Shown piece by piece: positions 25,111 to 33,487 of a stretch of 64,000 nucleotides of DNA; the first letter of the stretch is position 1, and every line of letters begins with the position of its first letter. The notes below the pieces were generated by a model. It did not search any database. It saw nothing but the letters and a program-made list of their open reading frames with translations, and was not told the DNA's origin. The stretch is from Nucisporomicrobium flavum (GTDB lineage: Bacteria; Actinomycetota; Actinomycetes; Mycobacteriales; Micromonosporaceae). A program made the translations under genes and the position numbers. Location: the NCBI RefSeq assembly GCF_016464385.1, contig NZ_JADMLH010000001.1:186001-250000 (forward strand), given 5' to 3'.

Positions 25111-26126
25111 AGCAGCACCGCCCCGACGCCGGTGCCGACCACGATCGCCGCGACCAGCGTGGCCGGGGCGAAGCGGACCGCGAAGCGGCGACCGAACACG
25201 CCGGCCTGCATGCTGATCAGTTTGAGGTCCACCATCGGGCCCACCACCAGGAACACCAGCCGGGACGTCAGCGAGAACTGCGACAGCGAGGCCGCGACGA
25301 ACGCGTCGGCCTCACTGCAGATGGACAGCAGGACGGCCAGGATCGCCAGCGCCAGCACCGACAGCGCCGCGTTGCCCGCGAGGCTGCTCAGCCAGCGCTC
25401 GGGCACCACGACGTTGATGGTCGCGGCGGCCGCCGCCCCGACCACGAGGAAGCCGCCGGCGTGCATGAGGTCGTGCCGGACGGCCGCCCAGAACGCGTTG
25501 CCGCGGCTCAGGCCCTCGAGGTCCGGGCGGTGCGGCAGCTTGATCCACTCGGTGCGGCCCAGGCGCAGCCAGAGCCAGCCCATCGCGACCGCCACCACCA
25601 GGCTGGCCACGCCGCGCGCCACCGCCATCATCGGCTGCCCGGGGAACGCCACCACGGTCGCGGTCAGCACGATCGGGTTGATCGCGGGCGCGGCCAGCAG
25701 GAACGCGAGTGCCGCCGCCGGCGTCACGCCGCGGCGGATCAACGACCCGGCGATGGGTACGCTGCCGCACTCGCAGCCGGGCAGCACCACGCCGGCCAGC
25801 CCGGCCGCCGGCACGGCCAGAGCGGGATGCCGTGGCAGCGCCCGCGCCCAGAACGAGCGGGGCACGAACACGGCGATCACCGCGGACAGCACCACCCCGA
25901 ACACCAGGAACGGGACCGCCTGCACGAGCACCGACACGAAGACGGTGGTCCAGGTCTGCAGCCGGGCGTCCGAGATCAGCGACGCGAGCGGGTTGCGGAA
26001 GACCACCAGCAGCACGAGCAGGACGGCGAGCACCTCGACGGAGCCGAACCGATGTCCGCCGCCGGCGTCGTGCTCGGCGGGCCCGCCGGCGGCAGGTGAC
26101 CGCTCGATCTCGTCGGTTGCTCGCAA
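25107..26126 (-). CDS. Permease of DUF318/UPF0718 (YraQ) family
   Basis: 339 residues with eight or so membrane helices. Family marks: LPGCECGSVPIAGSLIRRGVTPAAALAFLLAAPAINP in the middle (split here: LPGCECGSVPIAG and AAPAINPIV) and SICSEADAFVAAS near 260, with conserved cysteines. Possibly a metal or small-molecule transporter with the DUF1980 partner downstream. The start taken is TTG 26126; a nearby alternative is possible. It is the first gene of the operon permease, DUF1980, propeller. Confidence 0.87.
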   Translation of the reverse strand: MRATDEIERSPAAGGPAEHDAGGGHRFGSVEVLAVLLVLLVVFRNPLASLISDARLQTWTTVFVSVLVQAVPFLVFGVVLSAVIAVFVPRSFWARALPRHPALAVPAAGLAGVVLPGCECGSVPIAGSLIRRGVTPAAALAFLLAAPAINPIVLTATVVAFPGQPMMAVARGVASLVVAVAMGWLWLRLGRTEWIKLPHRPDLEGLSRGNAFWAAVRHDLMHAGGFLVVGAAAAATINVVVPERWLSSLAGNAALSVLALAILAVLLSICSEADAFVAASLSQFSLTSRLVFLVVGPMVDLKLISMQAGVFGRRFAVRFAPATLVAAIVVGTGVGAVLL

Positions 26127-26217
26127 GGGGACACTCCGGGCACGGTCGGGGTTCGGGCGGGCCCCACCCTACCCGGTCCCGCGGGCCCGACGCCGCCTGC
26201 GGCGCGGCACCGCGGAC

Positions 26218-27693
26218 CTATGCTGAGCTGCGCATATGCGCGTACGTCCGGGGCTTGGCGGGGACGATGCGATTCCGGCCACCGTCCTTGGCCTCGTACA
26301 GGGCGGCGTCGGCGCGCTCGATGAGCTGGTCGGACGTCTCGATGCCGTCCCAGGCCGCGACGCCGGCCGAGAACGTCTGCCCCAGCGGCGTGGCGGCCAG
26401 GGCGCGTTCCAGCACCGCCAGCGCCGCGGTCGCGTCCGTGCCCGGCAGCAGCACGGTGAACTCCTCGCCGCCGAACCGCGCGATCGTGTCGACCGTCCGC
26501 AGCGCCCCGTGCCAGGCCGCGCTGGCCTCCTTCAGCAACCGGTCGCCGGCCGGGTGCCCGTAGCTGTCGTTGAACTGCTTGAACCAGTCGAGGTCCAGGA
26601 CGGCCACGCACACCGGCGCGCCGTCGCGCCGGGAATGTTCCAGCGCGCGGGGCAGCTCGTCGTTCCAGGCGCGCCGGTTGGGCAGGCCGGTCAGCTCGTC
26701 GGTGCGCGACAGCTCCCGTACCTGGCGGGACTGCTGCTCGACCTGCCGTACCAACTGGGCCATCCGGGTGACGACCAGCAGGAACAGCGCCGTCGAGCCG
26801 ACCACGATCGCCGGGCCGTCCTTGACCTGGCCCGAGGCCAGTTGACCGGCCAGGATGGCCGGGGCGATCAGCGTGGCGCCGGTGAGCGCCAGCAGCTGCA
26901 TGCGGCTCAGCCGCGGCGGGCGCGGGGTCACCGGCCGGCCCATGTCCCGGGCGTCGGCGTGCAACGCCGCCACCCCGGCCAGCGCGAACGCGCTCAGGAA
27001 CATCATGTCGATGCTCCGGCGGAACCACTGGATCTCCTCGAGGGCCCACCCGGCGTCGCCGAGGTTGCCGAGGACCACCCAGGTGGTGTCGCCGGCGAGG
27101 AACCCGCCCAGCGCGCCGGCGATCCACCAGAACGACGCGCCCCGGACCCCGCCGGACCGCAGCAGCCGGGTCAGCATCGCGAGCAGCAGCAGATCCCCGA
27201 CCGGGTACGCCACCTGCACGCTGCGGCCGAACAGCGACATGTCGGCCTGGCTCGCGGCCGGCTCGATGACGTACACCCAGGCGAGCAGGCCCAGACCGGT
27301 GGTGATCGTGGTGGCGTCGACCATCGCGGTCCAGTTACGCCCCGGCTCCCGGCGCCGGATCAGCACCGCCAGCCCGGCCGCACACGCGGGGTAGAGCAGC
27401 AGGAAGAACGGGTCGGCCGGCGTCGGCAGGTCCACCCAGCCGAGGACGTTCTCCGCGTACACCGCGACGGCGATACCGGTGGAGTTCGCGAAGATCCCGG
27501 CGCCGAAGCACCACCAGGGCAGCCGGTCGTGGCGCGGCAGCCGCCGGGCGCCGACGACGATCGCGGCCGTGCCCGCCCAGCCCACGCCCACCTGCCAGCA
27601 CGTCACCCACACGGCGTCGTCGGGTATCAGCTGGTACCCGGCGATGACCACGGCCATCGCGATCGCGAAGGCTTTCCAGCTGCGTGCGTGCAT
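26218..27693 (-). CDS. Membrane-bound diguanylate cyclase (GGDEF)
   Basis: Makes c-di-GMP from two GTP. 491 residues: about nine hydrophobic helices at 8-310 form an uncharacterised sensor, then a GGDEF domain at 325-485 with TDELTGLPNRR, LDLDWFKQFNDSYGH and the active-site loop GGEEF at 408-412. The inhibitory I-site RTVD (399-402) lies five residues before it, so product inhibition is expected. The N-terminal sensor resembles that of the GGDEF-EAL protein at 34167-37169. RBS GAGGA before ATG. Confidence 0.93.
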   Translation of the reverse strand: MHARSWKAFAIAMAVVIAGYQLIPDDAVWVTCWQVGVGWAGTAAIVVGARRLPRHDRLPWWCFGAGIFANSTGIAVAVYAENVLGWVDLPTPADPFFLLLYPACAAGLAVLIRRREPGRNWTAMVDATTITTGLGLLAWVYVIEPAASQADMSLFGRSVQVAYPVGDLLLLAMLTRLLRSGGVRGASFWWIAGALGGFLAGDTTWVVLGNLGDAGWALEEIQWFRRSIDMMFLSAFALAGVAALHADARDMGRPVTPRPPRLSRMQLLALTGATLIAPAILAGQLASGQVKDGPAIVVGSTALFLLVVTRMAQLVRQVEQQSRQVRELSRTDELTGLPNRRAWNDELPRALEHSRRDGAPVCVAVLDLDWFKQFNDSYGHPAGDRLLKEASAAWHGALRTVDTIARFGGEEFTVLLPGTDATAALAVLERALAATPLGQTFSAGVAAWDGIETSDQLIERADAALYEAKDGGRNRIVPAKPRTYAHMRSSA

Positions 27694-27805
27694 GGGTCCT
27701 CGAATCCTGACGATGGTCGGCCGTCTCAGGGAACCCGCCTCCGGGTGCCGTACGGGTGCGGCTGCGGTGCGCCCGGGGAGCGGGACCCTTCCCTAAGATC
27801 GGCCC

Positions 27806-28978
27806 GTGACCATCGACTCGCACGCCGCCGCCGTGTCCGCCGCCCGGGAGCTCGCCGAGGTGCTCACGCCGGGCGTCGTCCAGCGCGACCGGGACGGTGC
27901 TGCGCGCGTACCCGTCGAGGCGCTGGCGGCCCTCGACGGCTCGGGCCTGCTCGCCGTCACCGTCCCGGCCGCCGACGGCGGTCCGGGTCTCGGACCGGCA
28001 GCCCTCGCCGAGGTCACCCGGACGATCGCCGCGGTCGACCCGGCCATCGCCCAGGTGCCGCAGGCGCACTACCTGCTCGTCGACGTCCTTGCCGTGCACG
28101 GTGACGACAAGACCCGGTCCGTCCTGTACGGCGAGGTGCGAGCCGGCCGGCGCATCGGCAACGCCCTCGCCGAGCGTGGCGGCACCCACGCCCAGGACCT
28201 GAGAACCCGGCTGTCGGCGGGCCGGCTGACCGGCCGCAAGTACTACACGACCGGCGCCCTGACCTCGGCGTGGATCGCGGTCAGCGCCCTCGACGACACC
28301 GGGCGGCTCGTGCTGGCCTTCGTGCCCCGCGACGCGCCGGGCGTCACCGTCGACACCGACTGGGACGTCATCGGCCAGCGCGCCACCATCAGCGGCACCG
28401 CCACCTTCGACGACGTCGCGGTCCCGCACGTGCTCGACTACGCGGGCGCGTACGAGGTCCCCCAGCAGCTCGGCGCCCGCGCCCAGCTCGTGCACGCCGC
28501 GATCGAGGTGGGCATCGCCGGGGGAGCGCTGCGCGACGCCCGGGCGTACCTGCGCGAGAAGGCGCGGCCGTCCACCGAGGCCGTCCGCGCGGGAGCCGCC
28601 ACCGCAGCGGACGACCCCCACGTGCTGCACCGTTACGGCCGGATCGCCACGCGCGTCCGGGCCGCCGAGGCGCTGCTCGCTGACGCGGCGCGCACCCTGG
28701 AAGAGGTGGGCCTGATCCCGGCGTCGGCGCAGGAGGCCGCCCGGGGATCGCTCGCGGTCGCGGCGGCCAAGGCGTTCGGCAGCGAGGTGGCGCTCGAGGC
28801 GGCGTCCGAGCTGTTCCAGATGTGCGGCACCAGCTCGGCGGCGGCCAAGTACGACCTGGACCGGCACTGGCGCAACGCCCGTACCCACAGCGTGCACGAC
28901 CCGCTCGACTGGAAGTACCACCACCTGGGCGCGTACGAGCTGGCCGACGTACCGCCGCCCAATCACGGGCAGCTCTGA
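27806..28978 (+). CDS. SfnB-like acyl-CoA-dehydrogenase-fold flavoprotein
   Basis: 390 residues. Acyl-CoA-dehydrogenase fold with QVPQAHYLLVDVL, RKYYTTGALTSAWIAVSA, WDVIGQRATISGTATFDDV and the C-terminal HWRNARTHSVHDPLDWKYHHLG, which is characteristic of SfnB/DszC-type flavin-dependent monooxygenases used in sulfur or aromatic-compound scavenging, not beta-oxidation. The catalytic Glu context of true dehydrogenases is absent. GTG start with TAAGAT (27794-27799) 6 nt upstream: leaderless. Followed by a cysteine hydrolase gene with its own promoter. Confidence 0.85.
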   Translation: MTIDSHAAAVSAARELAEVLTPGVVQRDRDGAARVPVEALAALDGSGLLAVTVPAADGGPGLGPAALAEVTRTIAAVDPAIAQVPQAHYLLVDVLAVHGDDKTRSVLYGEVRAGRRIGNALAERGGTHAQDLRTRLSAGRLTGRKYYTTGALTSAWIAVSALDDTGRLVLAFVPRDAPGVTVDTDWDVIGQRATISGTATFDDVAVPHVLDYAGAYEVPQQLGARAQLVHAAIEVGIAGGALRDARAYLREKARPSTEAVRAGAATAADDPHVLHRYGRIATRVRAAEALLADAARTLEEVGLIPASAQEAARGSLAVAAAKAFGSEVALEAASELFQMCGTSSAAAKYDLDRHWRNARTHSVHDPLDWKYHHLGAYELADVPPPNHGQL

Positions 28979-29010
28979 GTTTTGTCGGTGGGTGGGTCTA
29001 CGGTTCGCCC

Positions 29011-29565
29011 ATGAGCACACTGGAGAACCGGCCCGCCACCGCGCTGCTCGTGGTCGACGTGCAGAACGCGGTGGTCGAGGGAGCTTATGAACGCGACGCC
29101 GTGGTGGCCGCCGTCGCGGACCTCGTCGACAAGGCCCGGGCGGAGAACGTCCCGGTGGTCTGGGTCCAGCACAACAGCGAGTACATGCCCCGCGGCAGCG
29201 ACGGCTGGCAGATCGTCCCGGAGCTGGGCCAGGCACCGGCCGAGCCCCTGGTCGAGAAGACGTACGCCGACTCCTTCGAGGAGACCACCCTCGAGGAGAC
29301 CTTGAGAGGTCTGGGCGTCGGGCGCCTGTTCCTCTGCGGCGCCCAGACCGACGAGTGCATCCGCTCGACGCTGCACGGCGCGATCGCCCGCGGCTACGAC
29401 GCGATCCTGGTCAGCGACGCGCACACCACGGAGGACCAGAGCCCGTGGGGCGCGCCGACGCCGGACAAGGTGGTCGCGCACACCAACCTGTACTGGTCCA
29501 ACCACCGGGCGCCGGGGCGCACGGCGGGGACGGTGGAGGCGAAGGAGGTCGCTTTCAGGGAGTGA
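29011..29565 (+). CDS. Isochorismatase-family cysteine hydrolase
   Basis: 184 residues. Catalytic triad D16 (LLVVDVQNAV), K83 (VEKTYADSF) and C116 (CGAQTDECIRST), with the usual cis-peptide region before the cysteine. Members hydrolyse amides such as nicotinamide or vinyl ethers; the substrate is not readable. Leaderless start: TACGGT (28999-29004) 6 nt before ATG. Confidence 0.92.
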   Translation: MSTLENRPATALLVVDVQNAVVEGAYERDAVVAAVADLVDKARAENVPVVWVQHNSEYMPRGSDGWQIVPELGQAPAEPLVEKTYADSFEETTLEETLRGLGVGRLFLCGAQTDECIRSTLHGAIARGYDAILVSDAHTTEDQSPWGAPTPDKVVAHTNLYWSNHRAPGRTAGTVEAKEVAFRE

Positions 29566-29640
29566 ATACGGGTTCTCCCTGACACGTCGTCCGGGTTGTC
29601 TCGGATGTCGCACGGCGAGGCCGCCGAGAGCATGGACGCC

Positions 29641-30279
29641 ATGACGAAGACGTGGCGCCAGCTCACCGTGTGGCTGCACATCCTCACCTCCGTAGGCTGG
29701 ATGGCGCAGGCCATGACCCTGTGCCTGCTGCTGGCGGCCGGTCTGGCGGCCGGTGAGCCGTCCGTCCGCGACGCCGCCACGGCCATGGCGCTCAAGGTCG
29801 ACGGCCGGCTCGTCGGCCCGATGGCCGACGCCTCGGCGTTCACCGGCATCATGCTGGCGGCGGCAACCCCGTGGGGCTTCTTCCGGCACCGCTGGGTCCT
29901 GATCAAGTTCACGATCACCGTCGTCCAGCTGTTCCTCGGCATCTTCCTGCTGTCCCCGACACTCGAGCACTCGGCCACGGCGGGCCCGGCGCCGGCCCAG
30001 ATCGCAGCCACCGCCCTGATGGCGTCCGCGATCGCCTTCCAGGGCTGGCTGTCGGTGGCGAAACCGTGGGGCCGGGTACGGGACCGCCCACTCACCCCGC
30101 TGGGCACCGCGCCGCGCTGGGTCTTCGTGATGACGGTGGCGGGCGGCCTCACCGACCTCGCCATCGCCTTCGTCGTCGGCCACCCGCTGCCGCTGCTGTC
30201 GATCGTGCTGCTGACCGTCGGCCTGTCCCGGCGCCCGAGCTGGACCCGCCGCACCGCGACCCGGCCCGTCCCGGCGTAA
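29641..30279 (+). CDS. Polytopic membrane protein, DUF2269-like
   Basis: 212 residues with five hydrophobic helices (LTVWLHILTSVGWMAQAMTL, ADASAFTGIMLAAATPWGF, LIKFTITVVQLFLGIFLLS, AATALMASAIAFQGWL, VFVMTVAGGLTDLAIAFVVG). Function unknown. ATG at 29641 chosen; ATG 29632 in the same frame is possible. Its stop is followed within 6 bp by the 14-bp tandem repeats. Confidence 0.72.
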   Translation: MTKTWRQLTVWLHILTSVGWMAQAMTLCLLLAAGLAAGEPSVRDAATAMALKVDGRLVGPMADASAFTGIMLAAATPWGFFRHRWVLIKFTITVVQLFLGIFLLSPTLEHSATAGPAPAQIAATALMASAIAFQGWLSVAKPWGRVRDRPLTPLGTAPRWVFVMTVAGGLTDLAIAFVVGHPLPLLSIVLLTVGLSRRPSWTRRTATRPVPA

Positions 30280-30284
30280 CCGAC

Positions 30285-30452
30285 CGTTCGTGGCGGGCCG
30301 TTCGTGGCGGGCCGTTTGTGGCGGCCCGTTCAGGGTCGGCCGTTCATGGCGGCCCGTTCATGGCGGCCTGTTCATGGCGGCCCGTTCATGGCGGCCTGTT
30401 CATGGCGGGCTGTTCATGGCGGGCTGTTCGTGGTCAGCCGTTCGTGGCCGGC
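30285..30452. repeat. Twelve tandem copies of a 14-bp unit
   Basis: Consensus CGTTCATGGCGGCC, twelve units without length variation (168 bp), varying mostly at positions 1, 6, 9 and 11-13. The period is not a multiple of three, so it is not coding. It begins directly after the membrane-protein stop codon. Together with the next array it fills the 494-bp gap before the FBP gene. Confidence 0.9.
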
Positions 30453-30454
30453 CA

Positions 30455-30611
30455 GGACGGGGCCGGGCCTGCATGCGGCGGGTCTGGACGTGCCGGTCTG
30501 GACGGGGCCGGGCCTGCATGCGGCGGGTTTAGACGTGCCGGTCTGGACGGGGCCGGGCCTGCATGCGGCGGGTCTGGACGGGGCCGGTCTGGACGGGGGC
30601 GGGCCTGCATG
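30455..30611. repeat. Three and a half tandem copies of a 45-bp unit
   Basis: Units at 30455-30499, 30500-30544 and 30545-30590 (the last one base longer) start GGACGGGGCCGGGCCTGCAT; a partial fourth copy runs to 30611. Near-identical copies point to recent expansion. No promoter or gene was seen between 30612 and 30761 apart from the TACCCT hexamer of the FBP gene. Confidence 0.88.
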
Positions 30612-30773
30612 TGGCCGACCTGCATGTGGCCGGCCCGGTCGGACAGCGCCGGACGGTTCGCCGGGTCGGTCTTCCACGGGGCCTTCCACTTTCACGGCAC
30701 GCGTCCCGGGCACGCGCCGCGGCCGGCCCAAAATCGGCTGACCGCCGCCGGGCGGCTCGCCTACCCTCGCCGG

Positions 30774-31283
30774 GTGGAACCCCTCGATGAACGCGCGATC
30801 CGCGCCTCCTTCGTCAACTGCAGCAAGGGGGACGCGTCCCGGATCCGCATGCCCGCGGGCTTCGCCGACGGTGCCGTGCCGTGGGACGACCTCGACTTCC
30901 TCGGCTGGACGGACCCGGGCGCGCCGCAGCGGGCGCTGCTCGTCGTGCCGGGCGAGCCGGACCCGACGGGTCTGGTGCTGCGGCGGCCCGGGGCGGTGCG
31001 CTCCAGCGCGATGCGCTCGAGCATGTGCCGCATCTGCCTGACCGACCACGCGGCCTCGGGCGTGGCGCTGTTCGTGGCCCCGCTCGCCGGCCCGGCCGGC
31101 CGCCGCGGCAACTCGGTCGGCGAGTACCTGTGCGCGGACCTGGCCTGCTCGCTGTACCTGCGCGGCCGGCGGCAGCCCAGAATGCGACTGGTGCGGCGCG
31201 AGGAGACGCTGTCGCTGGCCGAGCGCATCGACCGGGCGATGACCAACCTGGCCGCCTTCACCAACCGGGTCCTCGCCGGTTGA
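30774..31283 (+). CDS. FBP-domain (FusB-like, EF-G-binding) zinc-finger protein
   Basis: 169 residues. Four cysteines, C85/C88 (MCRICLTDH) and C120/C125 (YLCADLAC), form the treble-clef zinc finger of the FBP_C domain, first seen in FusB/FusC, which bind elongation factor G and free stalled fusidic-acid complexes. The surrounding NSVGEYLCADLACSLYLR and SLAERIDRAMTNLAAF fit the family. GTG 30774 has TACCCT (30762-30767) 6 nt upstream, so it is leaderless. Actinobacterial homologues have no proven role; resistance is inference. Tandem repeats lie on both sides. Confidence 0.87.
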   Translation: MEPLDERAIRASFVNCSKGDASRIRMPAGFADGAVPWDDLDFLGWTDPGAPQRALLVVPGEPDPTGLVLRRPGAVRSSAMRSSMCRICLTDHAASGVALFVAPLAGPAGRRGNSVGEYLCADLACSLYLRGRRQPRMRLVRREETLSLAERIDRAMTNLAAFTNRVLAG

Positions 31284-31353
31284 CCCGGCGGCGCGCAGCG
31301 GGCGGCGACGTCGGCCGGCGGGTTGGAACGACGGCGCGCGCCGGCCAGCAGGC

Positions 31354-31592
31354 GGCGGCCAGCAGGCGGCGGGGCTGCGCGCGGCGGCCAGCAGGCGGCG
31401 GGGCTGCGCGCGGCGGGCAGCGGCGGGCGGCGGGGCTGCGCGCGACGACCAGCGGCGGGCGCCGGCTGACGGATGGCGAGGCAGCGGCGACGACCAGCGG
31501 CGGGCGCCGGCTGACGGATGGCGAGGCAGCGGCGACGACCAGCGGCGGGCGCCGGCTGACGGATGGCGAGGCCGCGGCGACGACCAGCGGCG
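31354..31592. repeat. Tandem repeats: 29-bp units then 45-bp units
   Basis: Two 29-bp copies (31354-31382, 31383-31411) and a 32-bp variant are followed by three nearly identical 45-bp units (31443-31487, 31488-31532, 31533-31577) starting CGACGACCAGCGGCGGGCGC and a partial copy to 31592. The rest of the 436-bp gap up to 31719 is further degenerate GC-rich repeat (GCAGCGGGC-like). The 45-bp period keeps several frames open and creates false ORFs. Confidence 0.88.
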
Positions 31593-31719
31593 GCCGAAGG
31601 CGAGCTGGGACAACAGCGAGCGGGCAGCGAGCGGGCAGCGGGCGGCAGCAGGTGGCAGCAGGTGGCAGTGGGTGGCGCGCAGCGGGCAGCGGGCAGCAGC
31701 GGGTCGCGGCGGGCGGTCG

Positions 31720-32583
31720 TCAGGACCGGTCGGCGACCGCTATCCGGCCGTGCTGCAGCGACCGCCGGTGCCCGGTCGGCGAACCGACCTGTTCCGCGAC
31801 CTCCATCAGGTGCACGTCCGCGGCGACGTGGAAGCCGTGTCGTCCCAGTAGCTCGGCCATCGCTTCGGGCGTCCATGTGGAGCGCCACGGTTCGCGGGAC
31901 CAGACGCTGCGCCGGCCGGCCGAGGCGGTGAGCGCCCGGGAGACGAGCCGGCCCAGGGCCGCCGACGGCATGGGTCTCTGGTAGTTCACGATGAGGCGGC
32001 CGGCCGATGCTGAGCATTCCGCGACCTGCGCGACCGTCGCCGCGACCTGTTCCGGTGTCAGGTACGGCACCACGCCCTCCCAGACCCAGGTCGTCGGCAG
32101 GTCCCTGCGATGCCCTGCCGCCGCCAGCGCCGTGCCCAACGGGTCGTGTCCCAGGTTGACCGCCACGTAGCTCGGCGGCCGGCCGGGCAGGTCCGTGGCG
32201 CGGTCGCGTTTGTCCTGCTGAGAGGCCGGATGGTCGACCTCGAAGACGGTGAACTCCGGCATCCGCCAGGCGCGGCCGTCGAGCCCGGCGCCGAGGATCA
32301 CCAGCTGCGGGTGGGCGGCCGCGCGGACGGCGTCATCGATGGCCACCGTACGCGGGACGATCATCTCGGCGTGGGCGCGTACCGTCTCGAAGTCGAGCCG
32401 TTGCGGCCACGGCCGGGGTCGCGCGTCGTCGCGTACCCATTGGACGGGTTCGCGTTCCGCGGCCCGCAGCAGTGTCATGGCGACGGGGTCGGCGAAGCGG
32501 TCCGGCGCCAACAGGCCGTCGGCGGCCGCCCGGCCCTGGCAGACCATGACCGCCGTCCGGCTGGATTGCAGCGTCCCGGTCAT
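31720..32583 (-). CDS. TIGR00027 / leucine-carboxyl-methyltransferase-like SAM methyltransferase
   Basis: 287 residues. Family blocks: QSSRTAVMVCQGRA at the N-terminus, RTVAIDDAVRAAAHPQLVILGAGLDGRAWRM (read in parts: VILGAGLDGRAWRM is the SAM site), VFEVDHPASQQDKR, YVAVNLGHD and WVWEGVVPYLTPEQV. Common in actinobacteria, where paralogues methylate carboxyl or hydroxyl groups of metabolites; substrate unknown. The 3' end abuts the repeat region. Confidence 0.92.
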   Translation of the reverse strand: MTGTLQSSRTAVMVCQGRAAADGLLAPDRFADPVAMTLLRAAEREPVQWVRDDARPRPWPQRLDFETVRAHAEMIVPRTVAIDDAVRAAAHPQLVILGAGLDGRAWRMPEFTVFEVDHPASQQDKRDRATDLPGRPPSYVAVNLGHDPLGTALAAAGHRRDLPTTWVWEGVVPYLTPEQVAATVAQVAECSASAGRLIVNYQRPMPSAALGRLVSRALTASAGRRSVWSREPWRSTWTPEAMAELLGRHGFHVAADVHLMEVAEQVGSPTGHRRSLQHGRIAVADRS

Positions 32584-32722
32584 CGCGGTCCACGCCCCTG
32601 AAGTGCCCCTGCCCGTCCGGCCTGCTCAGTCATCGCGTCCCCCGATGGTCGTCGTTGCCACCGACGGTAGTGCGCGGCGCCGCGGGACGCCGCTGACATC
32701 TGTCACCAATAGACTGCGCCGC

Positions 32723-33457
32723 ATGACGGTCGGCGTGCGCGCTGTCGCGGAGTTCGGTGAGCAGCTCGCGGCATTCGGCTGGGTGACCGATCTGCTGGTC
32801 GCCGGCTCGCTGGCGACCGGCGACCACGTGCCCGGCGTGAGCGACCTGGACCTCGTCGCGCTGACGGAAGGGCCGGTGGCCTCGGCGCGGCAGCGGGAGT
32901 TGGTCGCCCTGCACCGCCGGTTCGACGACGGTCCCGCGGCGGGCCTGCGGCTGGGCTGCGTGTACGTCGACAGCGCCCGCCGAACTGATCCCACGCTGCC
33001 GCACCCGACGTGGACCCACGGGCTGTTCGTGCAGCGCATCATGTCCGGGGTCACCCGTGCGGAGCTGGTGCGCCACGGGTACGCCGTGTTCGGCCGCGCG
33101 CCCGGCGAGGTGCTGCCGCCGATGAGCGACGACGACGTCCGCGAGGCCGCCCGCGCCGAGCTGACCGGCTATTGGGCGTGGGCGGCGCGCCGGCCGTGGT
33201 TGTGGCTGGGCCCGGGACTCGCCGACCTCGGCCTGACGTCGATGGCGCGCGGCCGGTACGCGCTGCAGCACGGCGACCTGCTGACGAAGAGCGCGGCCGT
33301 CGAGCGGATCGACGCGCCGGCGTGGCTGGTGACGCAGGTCCGGGCCCGGCGCCGCGGACAGGCCGTCGCCTCGCCACGGTTGGGCACCGCACTCGTCGCC
33401 TGGCGAGACGCCCGGCGAACGGTACGGCGAGCACTCAGCACGCCGCCGCCGGCGTAA
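32723..33457 (+). CDS. Nucleotidyltransferase-domain protein
   Basis: 244 residues. The Pol-beta-type motif LLVAGSLATGDHVPGVSDLDLVAL (read as GSLATGD and SDLDLVAL) gives the catalytic GS...DxD at about 28-47; the rest is helical as in aminoglycoside-adenylyltransferase-like proteins, with AWAARRPWLW and a HEPN-like tail. Could modify a small molecule; target unknown. TAGACT (32710-32715) lies 7 nt before ATG, so leaderless. A longer upstream frame is antisense to the methyltransferase and is not used. Confidence 0.82.
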   Translation: MTVGVRAVAEFGEQLAAFGWVTDLLVAGSLATGDHVPGVSDLDLVALTEGPVASARQRELVALHRRFDDGPAAGLRLGCVYVDSARRTDPTLPHPTWTHGLFVQRIMSGVTRAELVRHGYAVFGRAPGEVLPPMSDDDVREAARAELTGYWAWAARRPWLWLGPGLADLGLTSMARGRYALQHGDLLTKSAAVERIDAPAWLVTQVRARRRGQAVASPRLGTALVAWRDARRTVRRALSTPPPA

Positions 33458-33487
33458 GACGCACGCTGCCGCCGACGTGGAACGCGA

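Noticed and set aside
26230-26243. GCGCATATGCGC palindrome
   Set aside because: Lies within the last codons of the diguanylate cyclase and no U-run follows; not a convincing terminator or operator.
30285-30452. Possible CRISPR array
   Set aside because: Units are contiguous 14-mers with no spacers and no cas genes nearby.
30290-32017. Repeat-rich frames on both strands around the FBP gene (e.g. 15-residue repeats)
   Set aside because: Produced by the 45-bp and 14-bp tandem repeats; no start signals and no conserved residues.
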